64,000 nucleotides of DNA. Origin: JACKII01 sp965202745 (GTDB lineage: Bacteria > Pseudomonadota > Alphaproteobacteria > Bin95). The stretch spans positions 62,001-126,000 of the forward strand of contig CBDBCB010000019.1 of NCBI GenBank assembly GCA_965202745.1, read 5' to 3'. The number at the start of each line of letters is the position of its first letter. Position 1 is the stretch's first letter. Below the pieces are notes generated by a model. The model was not told the origin of the DNA. It did not search any database and saw nothing but the letters and a program-made list of their open reading frames with translations. This document shows, in pieces, positions 9,741 through 18,369 of this stretch. The translations under genes were made by a program, and so were the position numbers.

Positions 9741-10703
9741 ATGACGGTCTATACGCCGGTTGAACAAGAAGACCTGCTTTCCTTTTTGGATGCGTACGAC
9801 CTCGGAAACGTGATCGCATTCAAGGGGATTGCGGAAGGCGTCGAGAACTCGAACTTTTTCCTGGAAACGGACAGAGGCCGCTATATCCTCACGCTCTATG
9901 AAAAGCGGGTGGACCCTGGCGACCTGCCGTTTTTTATCGGCCTGATGGAGCATCTGGCAGCGGCAGGCATACCGTGCCCGACGCCGATCCACACCCGCGA
10001 CGGCGCAACACTGCGCATGTTGAACGAGCGGCCGGCAGCCATCATCAGCTTCTTGCAGGGGCTCTCGCCGCAACGGCCCAAGGTTCAACACTGCGCAGAA
10101 CTGGGCCGTGGCCTTGCCAAGTTCCATTTGGCCAGCCAGTCATTCGCGCTGGAGCGGCCCAATGCGCTTTCCCTCGATGGGTGGGGTGCGCTGCTGGAAG
10201 CCACAGTAGACCGCGCCGACGAGGTGCGCCCCGGCCTAGCAGACGATATCAGCACGGAATTCGGGCACCTGATGGAAGCCTGGCCCAAAAACCTGCCGAG
10301 AGGCGTCATCCACGCAGACCTGTTCCCGGATAACGTGTTCTTCATTGGCGAGGAACTGTCGGGCGTCATCGACTTCTATTTCGCCTGTAACGACGCCCTC
10401 GCCTATGACCTGGCCATCTGCATGAACGCCTGGTGTTTTGAACGGGACAACAGCCTGAACATTACCAAAGCGCGCGCCCTGCTGGCCTCGTACGAAACCG
10501 TGCGCCCACTGACTGCCGAAGAGCGGGACGCATTGCCCATACTGGCGCGTGGCTGCAGCCTGCGTTTCCTGCTGACGCGCTTGTTCGATTGGCTTAACCA
10601 TCCGCCCGGTGCGATGGTGACACCGAAAGACCCGCTGGAATACTGGCAGCGCCTGCGCTTTCATCAGGGGATCACGGGTATAGGTGGTTACGGTCTTGAG
10701 TGA
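9741..10703 (+). CDS. thrB: Homoserine kinase (ThrB, APH-fold type)
   Basis: This is the alphaproteobacterial/pseudomonad type of homoserine kinase, with the aminoglycoside phosphotransferase fold, phosphorylating homoserine on the way to threonine. Recognisable parts are MTVYTPVEQEDL at the start, EGVENSNFF near the ATP loop and the catalytic VIHADLFPDNVFF, followed by GVIDFYFAC for metal binding. I chose ATG 9741; a GTG at 9735 is the alternative. Length (320) is normal. The 3' end overlaps the start of rnhA, so the two are probably co-translated. Confidence 0.93.
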   Translation: MTVYTPVEQEDLLSFLDAYDLGNVIAFKGIAEGVENSNFFLETDRGRYILTLYEKRVDPGDLPFFIGLMEHLAAAGIPCPTPIHTRDGATLRMLNERPAAIISFLQGLSPQRPKVQHCAELGRGLAKFHLASQSFALERPNALSLDGWGALLEATVDRADEVRPGLADDISTEFGHLMEAWPKNLPRGVIHADLFPDNVFFIGEELSGVIDFYFACNDALAYDLAICMNAWCFERDNSLNITKARALLASYETVRPLTAEERDALPILARGCSLRFLLTRLFDWLNHPPGAMVTPKDPLEYWQRLRFHQGITGIGGYGLE

Positions 10704-11145
10704 TTCCGGAAATAGCCTAGCCGTTGAAGTATTCACGGATGGCTCGTGCCTGGGCAATCCCGGACCAGGGGGCTGGGCCGTGCTGCTGCGCTACCGCGGC
10801 GTCGAGAAAGAACTTAGCGGCGGCGAATCCCACACCACCAACAACCGCATGGAGCTGATGGGCACCATTACAGCACTGGAAGCGCTGACCTGGCCAAGCC
10901 AGGTCACCCTATCGACGGACAGCGCCTATGTGAAGAATGGCATTACCCAGTGGATGCCCCGTTGGAAAGCCAACGGCTGGCACACGGTCGACAAAAAGCC
11001 GGTGAAAAACCAGGACCTTTGGGAGCGCCTGGACAAAGCCCTGGCCTCGCACCGGATTGAGTGGCGCTGGGTCAAGGGCCATGCGGGTGACCCCGACAAT
11101 GAGCGGGTAGACAAGCTGGCGCGCACAGCAGCAGGCAACGCCTGA
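10684..11145 (+). CDS. rnhA: Ribonuclease HI
   Basis: RNase HI cuts the RNA strand of RNA:DNA hybrids, removing primers and R-loops. All active-site residues are present: D19 (FTDGSCLGNPGPGG), E57 (NNRMELMG), D79 (STDSAYV) and D143 (ERVDKLA), with H133 in VKGHAGD. The GTG start at 10684 overlaps the end of thrB by 20 bases; a TTG at 10696 is possible. Length of about 153 is typical. Confidence 0.95.
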   Translation: MVTVLSDSGNSLAVEVFTDGSCLGNPGPGGWAVLLRYRGVEKELSGGESHTTNNRMELMGTITALEALTWPSQVTLSTDSAYVKNGITQWMPRWKANGWHTVDKKPVKNQDLWERLDKALASHRIEWRWVKGHAGDPDNERVDKLARTAAGNA

Positions 11146-11286
11146 ACCATCCACCGGCGCGGCGGCCCGATGTCCTTGGCTTTGCCACCACTCCTGCTAT
11201 GATAAATGCCCATTTCAGAATGCTGTTGCTACAAGCCTCAGTGCGGCAGACGACAGGAGGCACAACATCTTGGTGTCGGTTTTACG

Positions 11287-12405
11287 ATGAAAGTTACGAT
11301 TGAACGAGCAGCCCTGCTGAAGGGCCTGTCGCACGCGCAAAGCGTGGTCGAGCGGCGCAACACTATACCGATTTTGGCCAATATCCGCCTTAGTGCAGAG
11401 GGCGATAGCCTGTCGCTAACCGCAACCGACATGGACCTGTCTGTTGTGGAAGAAGTGGAGGTTACGGTGGGCAGCAGCGGCGGCGCAACGGCACCGGCGC
11501 ACATGCTCTACGATATCGCGCGCAAGCTGCCAGAAGGGGTGCAGGTCGAGCTGGATTCGACGGCCAAAGAGGGCCAGCTGATTCTACGGGCCGGGCGGTC
11601 GACATTTTCGCTAGCCTCGCTGCCGGTCGATGAATTCCCGGTTCTGACCGAAGGCGACCTCAACCACCGGTTCTCGGTCACCGCGCGCGACCTGCGCAGC
11701 CTGATCGACCGCGCCCGCTTTGCGATCTCGACCGAAGAGACACGCTACTACCTGAACGGCATCTATCTGCACCCGGCAGACAGCGACGGGACCCAGGTTC
11801 TGCGCGCGGTCGCAACCGATGGCCACCGCCTGGCACGGGTGGAAATTCCCCTGCCGGACGGTGCTGCCGACATGCCGGGCGTTATCGTCCCGCGCAAGAC
11901 CATAGGCGAAGTGCGCAAGCTGTTGGATGAAGCAACGGATGACGTGGAAATTGCCGTCAGCGATACCAAAATCCGCTTTTCCTTTGGCACGGTCGAGCTG
12001 ACGTCCAAGCTGATTGACGGCACCTTCCCCGACTACCAGCGGGTCATTCCGGAAGGAAACGAAAAGACCCTGACCGTGGACTGCAAATCGTTTCAGGCAG
12101 CCGTGGACCGCGTCGCCACCATCTCCACCGAGAAATCGCGCGCCGTAAAACTGGCGATCGATGGCGGCCATGTGGTTCTGTCGGCATCCAACGTGGATTC
12201 CGGCTCGGCCAACGAGGAGGTCGAGGTTTCCTACGAATTCGATGCAATGGAAATCGGCTTTAACGCCCGCTATCTGCTCGACATCACCCAGCAGATTGAA
12301 GGCGACACCGCCGAGCTATCGCTGGCCGATCCTGCCGCCCCTACCATCATCCGCGATCATACCGATCACAGCGCGCTGTATGTGCTGATGCCGATGCGGG
12401 TCTAA
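11287..12405 (+). CDS. dnaN: DNA polymerase III beta sliding clamp
   Basis: DnaN forms the ring that tethers DNA polymerase III to DNA. The 372-residue protein starts MKVTIERAALLKGLSH at 11287; the frame is open further upstream, but that part has no clamp-like sequence. Three clamp folds are present, with conserved patches such as RRNTIPILANI near residue 25, TDGHRLA near 177, and the C-terminal ALYVLMPMRV, which ends the typical beta clamp and lies by the protein-binding pocket. It is followed by recF and gyrB, a classic replication cluster; dnaA is not in this window. Confidence 0.97.
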   Translation: MKVTIERAALLKGLSHAQSVVERRNTIPILANIRLSAEGDSLSLTATDMDLSVVEEVEVTVGSSGGATAPAHMLYDIARKLPEGVQVELDSTAKEGQLILRAGRSTFSLASLPVDEFPVLTEGDLNHRFSVTARDLRSLIDRARFAISTEETRYYLNGIYLHPADSDGTQVLRAVATDGHRLARVEIPLPDGAADMPGVIVPRKTIGEVRKLLDEATDDVEIAVSDTKIRFSFGTVELTSKLIDGTFPDYQRVIPEGNEKTLTVDCKSFQAAVDRVATISTEKSRAVKLAIDGGHVVLSASNVDSGSANEEVEVSYEFDAMEIGFNARYLLDITQQIEGDTAELSLADPAAPTIIRDHTDHSALYVLMPMRV

Positions 12406-12414
12406 GGCCGTAGA

Positions 12415-13593
12415 ATGATGAATAGTGGTACGGCGCTAGCCCAGGAAACGCGCCGGACAATCCGGCTGGCGGTCAGGCGGCTAGCGCTTACCAGCTTTCG
12501 GAACTACGGCGAGATCCGCATCGATTTGGATGGCCGGCCGGTAGTGCTGACCGGACCAAACGGGGCTGGCAAAACCAACCTGCTTGAGGCGGTATCTATT
12601 TTGACACCCGGCCACGGGTTGCGCGGGGCGCGCCTGGAAGAGCTGGCACCTCATAACTCAGCAGATGGGTCCTGGGCCGTCGCTGCCCGGCTGGAGACCG
12701 AAAACGGCCCCGTTGATCTGGGCACCGGTGTCAGCAGTGGCGAAGAGCGGCGGCAGGTGCGTATCGATGGCCGCGTGGCCCGGGGACAATCAGCACTGGC
12801 ACCGTATTGCGCAGCCGTCTGGCTGACGCCACAAATGGACCGGCTGTTCCTGGACGGTGCAGAAGAACGCCGCCGTTTCCTGGACCGCCTCGTTTTCGGA
12901 ACCGATCCCGCCCACGCGGGCCGCGTCACCGCCTATCAGAATGGACGCCGCCAGCGCCAACGCCTGCTTGCGGAAGGTGGCGACCCCGCCTGGCTCGATG
13001 CACTGGAGCGTACGCTCGCCCAGCGCGCCGTCGCTATCGGTGCTGCAAGATTGGACCTGACCCGGCGTCTGGACAGCGCAGCGGCCGAGGGCACAAGCGG
13101 TGCCTTTCCCGTGCCACGCATCGCTGTGGTCGGCGAGATCGAGGAGTGGCTGACAGACCGCCCTGCCCTGGCCGTCGAAGACCAACTGGCCGAAGCATGG
13201 AAAGCCAACCGCCGCCAGGATGCCGCTTCGGGCCAGACCTCGCTAGGCGTGCACCGCAGCGACATGGCGGTTTGGTATGCCAGCCGCGGTGTGCCTGCCG
13301 CCCAATGCTCCACCGGTGAGCAAAAAGCGCTGCTGATCGGCCTAACTTTGGCGTCTGCCAGCATGATTGCGGCAGAGCGTGGCGTGCAGCCGCTGCTGCT
13401 GTTGGATGAAGTCGTTGCCCATTTAGACCAAGACCGCCGCGCCGCGCTGTTCCAGCAATTGCTGGCGAGCGGCGCACAGGTCTGGCTGACCGGCACCGAC
13501 CCTGAGCTATTCACCCCCCTGGGCGATGACGCCCAGCATTTCAGTGTGGCCGGTAGCCACCTTACCCCTAGTCATGGAAGCACGCGCGCATGA
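12415..13593 (+). CDS. recF: DNA replication and repair protein RecF
   Basis: RecF is an SMC-like ATPase that loads RecA at gaps with RecO and RecR. The Walker A motif GPNGAGKTN is at residues 47-55, the signature motif CSTGEQKALL is near 303, and the Walker B LLLLDEVVAHLD is near 330. Length of 392 is normal. The last codons overlap gyrB by ATGA, so translation is coupled. The ATG start at 12415 is followed by a second ATG; either could be used. Confidence 0.96.
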   Translation: MMNSGTALAQETRRTIRLAVRRLALTSFRNYGEIRIDLDGRPVVLTGPNGAGKTNLLEAVSILTPGHGLRGARLEELAPHNSADGSWAVAARLETENGPVDLGTGVSSGEERRQVRIDGRVARGQSALAPYCAAVWLTPQMDRLFLDGAEERRRFLDRLVFGTDPAHAGRVTAYQNGRRQRQRLLAEGGDPAWLDALERTLAQRAVAIGAARLDLTRRLDSAAAEGTSGAFPVPRIAVVGEIEEWLTDRPALAVEDQLAEAWKANRRQDAASGQTSLGVHRSDMAVWYASRGVPAAQCSTGEQKALLIGLTLASASMIAAERGVQPLLLLDEVVAHLDQDRRAALFQQLLASGAQVWLTGTDPELFTPLGDDAQHFSVAGSHLTPSHGSTRA

Positions 13594-16031
13594 GCGACGA
13601 GCCCAAACTGACCCACGGCGACAATGATGATTACGGCGCAGACTCCATTCAGGTCCTGCGCGGGCTGGAGGCCGTGCGTAAACGGCCAGGCATGTATATC
13701 GGCGACACCGATGACGGCTCCGGCCTGCACCACATGGTCTATGAAGTGGTGGACAACGCTATCGACGAGGCGCTGGCTGGCTATTGCGACCGCGTAGACG
13801 TGATCCTGAACGCAAACGGCTCTGTCACGGTGCGTGACAATGGCCGTGGCATTCCGGTCGACATCCATGACGAGGAAGGCATCTCTGCCGCTGAAGTCAT
13901 CATGACCCAACTGCATGCGGGCGGGAAATTCAACCAGAACTCCTACAAGGTCTCTGGCGGCTTGCATGGTGTCGGCGTTTCCGTTGTGAACGCGCTGTCC
14001 TCTGTCCTGGATCTCAAGGTCTGGCGCGATGGCGAGGAGCACACCATGCGCTTCCGCCATGGTGAGAGCGAAGCCCCGCTGGCCGTCACCGGTCAGGCCG
14101 GCGAGCAACGAGGCACGGAGATCACCTTCCTGCCATCGACGGAAACCTTCACCAAAACAGAATACGACTTCAACACGCTGGAGCATCGGCTGCGTGAGCT
14201 GGCCTTTCTGAATTATGGTGTGCGGCTGGTACTGAAAGACGCCCGCCAGCTCGATGGCCCGGAAGTGGATATGGAGTATGAGGGCGGGCTGAAGGCCTAT
14301 GTCGAGTATATCGACCGCAGCCGTACCGCCATTCATCCTGACCCGATCCACGTTATCGGCGAGCGCGATGGCGTTACAGTCGAAGCGTCGTTGGAGTGGA
14401 ATGACAGCTATCACGAAACGATGCTGTGCTTCACCAACAACATCCCCCAGCGGGATGGCGGCACCCACTTGGCCGGATTCCGCGGGGCTCTGACCCGGCA
14501 GGTGAACGGTTATGCCGAAGCGTCAGGCATTACCAAAAAAGAGAAGGTCTCCCTGACTGGCGACGATGCGCGTGAGGGGTTGACCTGCGTGCTGTCCGTC
14601 AAAGTGCCGGATCCAAAATTCTCGTCGCAGACCAAGGATAAGCTGGTTTCGTCAGAAGTGCGGCCAGTGGTTGAGAGCATCATGAACGAAGCCCTCAGCC
14701 AGTGGTTTGAGGAGCATCCGAACGACGCCAAAACCATCGTCAGCAAAGTGGCCGAAGCAGCGGCCGCGCGCGAAGCTGCCCGTAAAGCCCGCGAGTTGAC
14801 CCGGCGTAAAGGCGCGCTGGACATCCATTCCCTGCCCGGCAAGCTGGCCGATTGCCAGGAACGCGATCCCGCCCGTTCTGAATTGTTCCTGGTGGAGGGA
14901 GATTCGGCAGGCGGTTCCGCCAAACAGGGCCGCGACCGTGGCTATCAAGCTATCCTGCCCCTGCGCGGCAAAATTCTGAATGTGGAGCGCGCGCGTTTCG
15001 ACAAGATGCTGTCGAGCCAGGAAATCGGCACGCTGATTGCGGCGCTGGGCACCGGTATCGGACGAGACGATTTCAACGTCGACAAAGCCCGCTACCACAA
15101 AATCGTCATCATGACGGACGCGGATGTCGACGGAAGCCACATCCGGGCGTTGCTGCTGACCTTCTTCTACCGGCAGACGCCGGAACTGATTGAGCGCGGC
15201 TACCTCTACATCGCCCAACCGCCGCTATTCCAGGTGAAGCGCGGCCAGCGGACGTTGCGGTATCTGAAGAACGAGGCCGAACTGGAGCAGTTCTTCATCG
15301 ACACCGGCCTTGAAGAGGCCGTGCTGACTCTGTCTGATGGTAACCAACGCGGCGGCAATGACCTCGCCGAACTGGTCGCCGATACGGCACGTGTACGGAT
15401 GAGTATAGGATCCCTTGCCCGGGAAGTCGGTAGTGAGCGGCTGGTCGAGCAAGCTGCCATCGCAGGCGTGTTAAACACCGGCATTCTTGCCGACGAAGCC
15501 CAGGCGCAAGCGGCGGCTGAGTACCTGGCAAAGCGTATGGACTCGCTGGAAAACGAGCGGGACCGGGGCTGGAATGGCTTTGTCAGCCCGCAAGGTGGCT
15601 TGGACTTTACCCACACCAAGGGCGGATATGACCGCCGCTACCACCTCTCGCCCCGCCTGCTGGAGAGCCAGGAGGCACAGCGTCTCGACATGCGCTCCGC
15701 CCAACTGCAGGAAGTCTATGAGAAACCGGCAGTGCTATCGCTGAAGGGCGAAGAGCAACGGATTGTCGGCCCTGTCGGCCTGCTGGACGCCATTGTGGCC
15801 GCGGGCCGCAAGGGCATCAATTTCCAGCGCTACAAGGGCCTGGGCGAAATGAACCCGGAGCAGCTTTGGGAAACGACGCTAGACCCCAATGCCCGCACCA
15901 TGTTGCAGGTAAAGGTCGAGCACGCAGATGCAGCAGGCGAGATTTTCTCCACCCTGATGGGCGACCAAGTCGAACCGCGGCGCGCCTTCATTCAAGACAA
16001 TGCGCTGAAGGTCTCCAATCTCGACGTGTAA
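13590..16031 (+). CDS. gyrB: DNA gyrase subunit B
   Basis: GyrB is the ATPase subunit of DNA gyrase, which introduces negative supercoils. Order of domains: GHKL ATPase (residues 1-220, with EVVDNAIDEA, DNGRGIPV and GGLHGVGVSVVNAL), the transducer domain (about 230-400), and TOPRIM with EGDSAGGSAKQG near 435 and DADVDGSHIR near 510. The C-terminal PQLWETTL-type region reads as EQLWETTLDPN. The 813-residue length is normal for alphaproteobacteria. It is the last gene of dnaN-recF-gyrB, with only four bases to the GNAT gene. Confidence 0.98.
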   Translation: MSDEPKLTHGDNDDYGADSIQVLRGLEAVRKRPGMYIGDTDDGSGLHHMVYEVVDNAIDEALAGYCDRVDVILNANGSVTVRDNGRGIPVDIHDEEGISAAEVIMTQLHAGGKFNQNSYKVSGGLHGVGVSVVNALSSVLDLKVWRDGEEHTMRFRHGESEAPLAVTGQAGEQRGTEITFLPSTETFTKTEYDFNTLEHRLRELAFLNYGVRLVLKDARQLDGPEVDMEYEGGLKAYVEYIDRSRTAIHPDPIHVIGERDGVTVEASLEWNDSYHETMLCFTNNIPQRDGGTHLAGFRGALTRQVNGYAEASGITKKEKVSLTGDDAREGLTCVLSVKVPDPKFSSQTKDKLVSSEVRPVVESIMNEALSQWFEEHPNDAKTIVSKVAEAAAAREAARKARELTRRKGALDIHSLPGKLADCQERDPARSELFLVEGDSAGGSAKQGRDRGYQAILPLRGKILNVERARFDKMLSSQEIGTLIAALGTGIGRDDFNVDKARYHKIVIMTDADVDGSHIRALLLTFFYRQTPELIERGYLYIAQPPLFQVKRGQRTLRYLKNEAELEQFFIDTGLEEAVLTLSDGNQRGGNDLAELVADTARVRMSIGSLAREVGSERLVEQAAIAGVLNTGILADEAQAQAAAEYLAKRMDSLENERDRGWNGFVSPQGGLDFTHTKGGYDRRYHLSPRLLESQEAQRLDMRSAQLQEVYEKPAVLSLKGEEQRIVGPVGLLDAIVAAGRKGINFQRYKGLGEMNPEQLWETTLDPNARTMLQVKVEHADAAGEIFSTLMGDQVEPRRAFIQDNALKVSNLDV

Positions 16032-16035
16032 GGCT

Positions 16036-16527
16036 ATGGTGCCTGACATCTCCATCACTCGCGGCTTTGTGCCGGGTGCCATCGGCCGGGTAGTGGAGAT
16101 GCATGGCCAGTATTACGTCGATGAATGGGGGTTTGGTCCGCAGTTCGAAGCCGAGGTCGCAACTGAGCTAGCAGAATTCATCAGCCGGTATGACCCGGCA
16201 AAAGATGGTTTCTGGCTCGCATGGCGGGATGGGCAGATCAAGGCATCGCTGACGCTGGATCACGCCGGCGAAGGCGGAGCCGCGCGAGTCCGTTGGTTCG
16301 TTGCGGAACCGGAAATGCAAGGCAGTGGCGTTGGCGAAAAATTGTTCGATGAACTGCTGGCATTTGCGGCGGAAAACGGCCAGCGGGACATCTACCTCTG
16401 GACTTTCGAGGGGCTCGCCGCAGCGCGCAGGCTCTATGACCGCGCGGGCTTCGTGGTGACCAAAGAAATTGAGGAGGACGACTGGGGCCGTCGCATCAAG
16501 GCACAGAAGATGGCGTGGCGGGGCTAG
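16036..16527 (+). CDS. GNAT-family N-acetyltransferase
   Basis: This 163-residue acetyltransferase has the acetyl-CoA binding motif A as EPEMQGSGVGEKLFDELL (about 93-110) and the C-terminal motif AARRLYDRAGFVV. Members of this branch are sometimes annotated as MarR-fused acetyltransferases, but no MarR domain is present here. It sits four bases after gyrB and may be co-transcribed. The substrate is unknown. Confidence 0.8.
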   Translation: MVPDISITRGFVPGAIGRVVEMHGQYYVDEWGFGPQFEAEVATELAEFISRYDPAKDGFWLAWRDGQIKASLTLDHAGEGGAARVRWFVAEPEMQGSGVGEKLFDELLAFAAENGQRDIYLWTFEGLAAARRLYDRAGFVVTKEIEEDDWGRRIKAQKMAWRG

Positions 16528-16529
16528 AC

Positions 16530-16622
16530 GCAAACAGGTCCCGGATGCCTGAAGGCTCCGAGAATTCATCCATCATCACCGAACTCGCGGAATCGTCTGG
16601 CGTCCGGGACCGGATTTTGACG
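16530..16622. repeat. REP-like palindromic intergenic element, copy A
   Basis: Between two convergent genes lies an inverted repeat: GGTCCCGGA (16537-16545) and TCCGGGACC (16603-16611) pair perfectly across 57 bases. The arm sequence and the adjoining GTCAAAA-like flank recur in copy B at 32307-32375, also between convergent genes. It may act as a bidirectional terminator or mRNA-stabilising REP element; that role is inferred. Confidence 0.6.
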
Positions 16623-17228
16623 CTATTTCCGGTCCTTAACCCCGTAGCTCTTAAACTTCTCCAGTACGTCCGCCATCTGGGCCTTGGAGAGTATGGCCGG
16701 GCGTGTGACTTGCAGGGTCCGCCAGTACATATCGGCCAGGATTTCGACCTCAACGGCTACCGCCAGCGCTTTCTCCAGCGAGGTATCGCCAGCAATAAGG
16801 CCATGGTTGCCAAGCAAGCAGGCCTTGCGGCCTTCCAGGGCTTTTAGCGCCAAGTCGGATAGTTCCTGCGTTCCGAATAGCGCATAGGGCGCGCAGCGGA
16901 TCGATTCACCGCCCGCGACGGCCACCATATAGTGGAACGCCGGAATATCCTGATGCAGGCAAGCCATGGTCGTCACGGCCAGGCCATGGGTGTGCACGAC
17001 GGCATCTAGGTCATCCCGCGCGGCCAGGATGTCCCGATGAAAGCGCCACTCACTGGAAGGCTTCAACCCAGCCTTTGCCGTTACCGCGCCATCGGCGAGG
17101 CGCATAAAAACAATGTCCGTTCCGGTCATCGCCTCATATGGCATGCCGGACGGCGTGATCAGCATACCGTCCTTGAAGCGGACACTCGCATTACCGGAGG
17201 TGCCTTGGTTGATGCCCAATGCATTCAT
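16623..17228 (-). CDS. ald2: Class II aldolase (DHAP-shunt aldolase Ald2-like), with an amber codon just upstream of this start
   Basis: This is a class II aldolase/adducin-family protein. Zinc ligands are in HTHGLAVT and NHGLIAGD, and the catalytic glutamate is in SSEWRFHRD. Beside mtnA and mtnP it fits the aldolase of the DHAP shunt, which cleaves 5-methylthioribulose-1-phosphate (or 5-deoxyribulose-1-phosphate) to DHAP and an aldehyde. The ancestral start is probably the ATG at 17276, which overlaps the mtnA stop as ATGA and reads MTEGELRQSVVDTV before a TAG at 17232-17234. The TAG is followed by RMNALGINQG, which is family-like. Translation may restart at the ATG at 17228, losing about 16 residues. 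It could instead be a fuculose-phosphate-aldolase-like enzyme of another pathway. Confidence 0.75.
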   Translation of the reverse strand: MNALGINQGTSGNASVRFKDGMLITPSGMPYEAMTGTDIVFMRLADGAVTAKAGLKPSSEWRFHRDILAARDDLDAVVHTHGLAVTTMACLHQDIPAFHYMVAVAGGESIRCAPYALFGTQELSDLALKALEGRKACLLGNHGLIAGDTSLEKALAVAVEVEILADMYWRTLQVTRPAILSKAQMADVLEKFKSYGVKDRK

Positions 17229-17272
17229 GCGCTACACGGTATCAACCACGGATTGGCGGAGTTCGCCTTCGG

Positions 17273-18361
17273 TCATGCTGCTGCCTTTTCTGGGAAGAGT
17301 TCTGCTAGTCCGGAAGAAGAGGCCGGGCAGATACCGCGTTCCGTAATCAGAGCCGTCACCAGATGGGCGGGTGTCACGTCAAAAGCAGGATTGCCGCCGG
17401 GCGTGGTCTCCGGCGTGATGCGCACACTGGTCAGGTCGCCCGCAGCTGTCTTGCCCCACATGTTGGTCACCTCGGCTTCCGCCCGTTCCTCGATGGGAAT
17501 GGCGAAGCCGTCATGCAGCGTCCAGTCTATGGTCGGGCTTGGCAGCGCCACGTAGAACGGCACGCCATTATCCCTGGCAGCGAGCGCTTTCAGGTAGGTA
17601 CCGATCTTGTTGCAGACATCGCCATTCGCAACCGTGCGGTCTGTGCCGACAATGCAGAGGTCAACCTGGCCGCGCTGCATGTAGTGACCGCCGGCATTAT
17701 CAACGATCAGCGTGTGCGGTACGCCGTGCTTGCCCAATTCCCAGCAAGTGAGCGAGGCACCCTGGTTGCGGGGCCGGGTTTCATCTACCCAAACGTGAAC
17801 CGGAATGCCGGCATCATGGGCCTTGTAGATCGGTGCGAGGGCTGTGCCCCAATCGATCGTGGCAACCCAACCGGCGTTGCAATGGGTTAGGATGTTGACC
17901 GTCTCACCGGTTTTCTGGGCCGCAATATCCTGAATCAGGATCAGGCCGTGGTCGCCGATGGCTTCGCAGATCGCCACGTCCTCGTCGCATATTTCGGCGG
18001 CGCGGCACCAGGCGGCCCCAGCACGCTCACTCACAGGGAGAGACGAGAGACGCTGGCGCAGATCGTCCAATGCCCAGCGCAGGTTCACCGCCGTGGGCCG
18101 GGTTGCATAGAGCGTGTCATAGGCCACAGCCAGGTTCCCAGGTTCGCATCCGACGGGTCCGCGCGCATCGCCAGCGCCTCCGGTCGCCCCGATCAGCGGC
18201 GCGCCCCGCACCAGCATGGCTTTGATCGCATGGGCTGCTTCAGCCATACCGCGCAGGGTCTTGGTTTCGAAGGCATGGGGTAGCCGGGTCTGGTCGATGA
18301 TCTCCACCGAGCCGTCAGAATTCGGCCAGATGGTGCGGTAAGGCGTGCCGTCTACCAACAT
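17273..18361 (-). CDS. mtnA: Methylthioribose-1-phosphate isomerase (with a compensated frameshift patch)
   Basis: MtnA converts methylthioribose-1-phosphate to methylthioribulose-1-phosphate. The catalytic cysteine in THCNAGWVAT and the aspartate in GTDRTVANGDV are intact, as is RGAPLIG. Directly after RGAPLIGAT, however, the protein reads GGAGDARGPVGCEPGNLAVA. The neighbouring frame of the same DNA reads ALAMRADPSDANL, which is what the family has there. A deletion near 18180 and an 8-bp tandem duplication (18130-18137 and 18138-18145) cancel out, so the rest of the protein stays in frame. Activity is therefore uncertain. The stop overlaps the original aldolase start. Confidence 0.9.
   Translation of the reverse strand: MLVDGTPYRTIWPNSDGSVEIIDQTRLPHAFETKTLRGMAEAAHAIKAMLVRGAPLIGATGGAGDARGPVGCEPGNLAVAYDTLYATRPTAVNLRWALDDLRQRLSSLPVSERAGAAWCRAAEICDEDVAICEAIGDHGLILIQDIAAQKTGETVNILTHCNAGWVATIDWGTALAPIYKAHDAGIPVHVWVDETRPRNQGASLTCWELGKHGVPHTLIVDNAGGHYMQRGQVDLCIVGTDRTVANGDVCNKIGTYLKALAARDNGVPFYVALPSPTIDWTLHDGFAIPIEERAEAEVTNMWGKTAAGDLTSVRITPETTPGGNPAFDVTPAHLVTALITERGICPASSSGLAELFPEKAAA
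18130..18145. repeat. 8-bp tandem duplication inside mtnA
   Basis: CCAGGTTC occurs twice in tandem (18130-18137, 18138-18145, plus-strand reading). Removing one copy would shift the frame to the conserved family reading DPSDANLAVA. The duplication appears to have restored the frame lost by a deletion about 35 bases away. Confidence 0.75.
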
Positions 18362-18369
18362 GGTCTAAG

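Noticed and set aside
11146..11286. A chromosomal origin (oriC) before dnaN
   Set aside because: No cluster of DnaA boxes is visible, dnaA is absent and the spacer is short.
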